A DNA stretch of 64,000 bases from Paragonimus westermani (lineage: Eukaryota; Platyhelminthes; Trematoda; Plagiorchiida; Troglotrematidae), in assembly GCA_008508345.1 (NCBI GenBank), contig QNGE01000855.1, forward strand, positions 1 to 64,000, given 5' to 3'. The stretch's first letter is position 1; every line of letters starts with the position of its first letter. This document shows, piece after piece, positions 62,198-64,000 of the stretch. A program made the translations under genes and the position numbers. The notes below the pieces were generated by a model, which saw only the letters and a list, made by a program, of their open reading frames with translations, had not been told where the DNA came from and searched no databases.

Positions 62198-62851
62198 CTA
62201 TTGGTTGATTTTGTCGCAATTTAGCTTTGACCTGATGTCCGATTGGTTGTTCCCTGGAGTCCTTGGGCCGGAGTCTGATTGGCTGCTCTCTGTCGTTTGG
62301 GCTTGATGACGTTTACGCCTCCTCAAATCCTTGATTCGCATTGGTTCATAGATTTTGTCTAGTTCGATGTGTTTGTTTATTGAACCGGTTGATGAGTACC
62401 AAGCTTCGAGAAACTCTCTTGCATGTTTGGTATTTGCTTGAGTAAGGATTTCTGCGGTGTTCAAGTTGAAAGCGTGTCCAGTTTCGTCCTCGTGGGCGGA
62501 GATCAGGGAAAACTGATCGTGCCTCTTGATGGCGAGTTCGTGTTCATGTAATCGTGTTGATAATTTCCGTCCGGTTTGGCCGACGTAGTGTTGTCTACAG
62601 TCATTGCATTGGATTTTGTAAATGACGTTACTTCTGTCGGCGGGTTTGGATTGTTCTTTTGGTTTTGATAGTATCCTTCGTAATGTTGCTGTTGGCTTGT
62701 GCGCTAGGGTGATGCCGTGTGTTCTCAGTAGTCTTGCGGTCATTTCTGATACGGTTTTGATGTAAGGTAGTGCAATTCGTTTTGCTGGTGGCTGAGCAGT
62801 GTTGGACTCTCTGTACATTCGCGAACGAACTGTCAGATGTTCGGAATCCAC
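62198..62851 (-). CDS. Penelope-like element C-terminus with GIY-YIG endonuclease
   Basis: This is an uninterrupted 217-codon frame. Counting from 62851, LPYIKTVSE is at 28-36 and HGITLAHKPTATLRRIL at 45-61. The GIY-type strand VIY is at 76-78, a Cys-x2-Cys pair at 82 and 85, and YVG at 89-91. The catalytic-type Arg is at 100 in RKLSTRLHEH, the His-x5-His pair at 120 and 126, and Glu149 in FLEAW. All the key endonuclease residues are therefore present, and the Cys/His set matches the zinc-binding insert of metazoan Penelope-like elements. A basic, Gln/Ser-rich tail follows. A stop codon lies immediately before the first codon and the RT is absent, so this is a 5'-truncated copy whose endonuclease part is preserved. 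Confidence 0.85.
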   Translation of the reverse strand: MDSEHLTVRSRMYRESNTAQPPAKRIALPYIKTVSEMTARLLRTHGITLAHKPTATLRRILSKPKEQSKPADRSNVIYKIQCNDCRQHYVGQTGRKLSTRLHEHELAIKRHDQFSLISAHEDETGHAFNLNTAEILTQANTKHAREFLEAWYSSTGSINKHIELDKIYEPMRIKDLRRRKRHQAQTTESSQSDSGPRTPGNNQSDIRSKLNCDKINQ

Positions 62852-62859
62852 TTAGGTAT

Positions 62860-64000
62860 GTCGTACCCCTCAGAGAGGACTCACATCACAGTTTAAGAAT
62901 ACGCATCTTGTTACATACGCACACAGGTAGTCAGTTGAAATTTTTGACGCACAAACTAGTCCAAGTGGAACTACAGTGTTGGATCGACCTCATGCTTTTC
63001 AAAATCCCGCGGGTCTTCCCGCTGTAAGTTAGCTTTTCGTGTTGTAGAAATTCACCTACGCAATCACGAGTAGCTGGCCTATGATCAAAGTTCTCCTAGC
63101 TCAAATTCATTGATGGTAACTCTATCACACTTCGTTACGTTCACACCAAACGATAGCGCGCACACACCGCGTTCACTTTCCAACGCAAACTGATTGGCCG
63201 AAGAGTGTACACCAAGCTTAACGACTTGTTGTCTCTGTATAGAATTCAGATACACACTATGTACTCGCGTCCATCAAAACTGTTTGGCCTTGTATGGCAA
63301 TGGCAACAGCAGACTGAACGCCACAAAGTTGTGTGCCGTGAAAATGAGGATAATCTTACGGTAGGTAGCAGAATTCTCTTTCCATTGGAAGAAAATAAGA
63401 AAGGAGTAGAACGCATTTAGACTGTAAATCACGATTTTTGGTCAAACTGAAGTAGAATTATGAAGAGTAGAGTACAAGGACATCTTCAGTGGCCACTTTT
63501 GTTCAGTTCGATGCTTAGAAATATTTCCTCTAAAAACATATTCATAAGAAACTTGGAGTAGCTAAGTTGCCTTAAAAATTCGGACTGGAAAGTCGGAACT
63601 TGTGATTCGTATGTTCTCATCTGGGATGATGTTTTGAGCATGTTGAAAAGCCTTATAGTTGATTGGAGCTCGAGAGAATCTAGCCATATAGAAAAACACA
63701 AGGAAGGGAGTCAACCACTGTTTGCGGAACGCTGCTACATGAGTAACCAACAGGGCAACTAGTAGTTCAGTACGAAATTTTACTGAGCTCAAAAACACCG
63801 ACTGAAACTTTTGACAGATAGCATGCCAACGTGCGTTCAGTTACGTATTAAAAGAAACTTGTCTGAAAAGAATGAGCTTCACACTCGTTACAGTTGATCA
63901 CGTCGGTTGGGTTCTTCGATATGGTTGTCCAGCACTTGACTTATTCATCTATCATCGCCAACATTGGAGAAGTGTAAGTGGTAAGATATGTGACTAGATC
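62860..64000. other. No recognisable gene
   Basis: This should be the upstream side of the Penelope-like copy, but no RT motif is visible, so the element is truncated near 62860. The remaining frames (62770-63027 +, 63486-63798 -) have no motifs. Confidence 0.4.

Overview
The window looks like repeat-rich nuclear DNA of a flatworm, most likely a digenean fluke. The reasons are GT-AG introns of 39 and 52 bp, many decayed Penelope-like retroelements (PLEs) with GIY-YIG endonuclease ends, a Ty3/gypsy relic, and a tRNA-derived SINE carrying a hammerhead ribozyme like the schistosome SM-alpha repeat. Genus cannot be fixed from sequence alone. There are no operons, bacterial signals, rRNA or CRISPR arrays, and no complete protein gene.

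Host genes: one exon of an LHFPL2-like tetraspan protein lies on the minus strand near 21.8-22.3 kb. A THOC1/HPR1-like gene or gene relic lies on the plus strand: three exons with micro-introns at 27.66-28.08 kb and one further exon at 30.88-31.01 kb. The two genes are head to head about 5 kb apart. Two more candidate exons (32.4 and 33.0 kb) may belong to the THOC1 locus or to another gene.

Mobile elements: PLE relics occur at 7.65-8.7 (+), 17.4 and its duplicate at 18.3 (+), 33.6-33.9 (-), 37.0-37.7 (-), 44.8-45.5 (-), 48.2-48.5 (-), 55.2 (+), 56.6-57.0 (+) and 62.2-62.85 kb (-). They fall into two types: one with a Cys-x-Cys-Gly...Tyr-Ile-Gly endonuclease start, and one with a Cys-x2-Cys/His-x5-His endonuclease. 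A gypsy pol pseudogene (protease to integrase zinc finger) spans 46.2-48.1 kb and ends in a foldback. A MITE-like element with about 43 bp inverted repeats lies at 49.6-49.9 kb.

The most interesting signal is a repeat of about 410 bp found in roughly ten copies of different age. It has a conserved 5' block, a tRNA-like head with A and B boxes, then a hammerhead ribozyme. The copy at 36.8 kb keeps all core bases, a perfect stem I and stem II and a palindromic stem III. The copy at 53.3 kb keeps the core and shows a tail-to-head junction, which suggests tandem or dimeric copying.

A 935 bp near-identical tandem duplication at 17.4-19.3 kb is joined by a single N and is probably an assembly artefact. 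Much of the rest (1-7.6, 8.7-17.4, 22.3-27.6, 37.7-44, 49.9-53.3, 57-62 kb) is non-coding sequence in which I see no gene.
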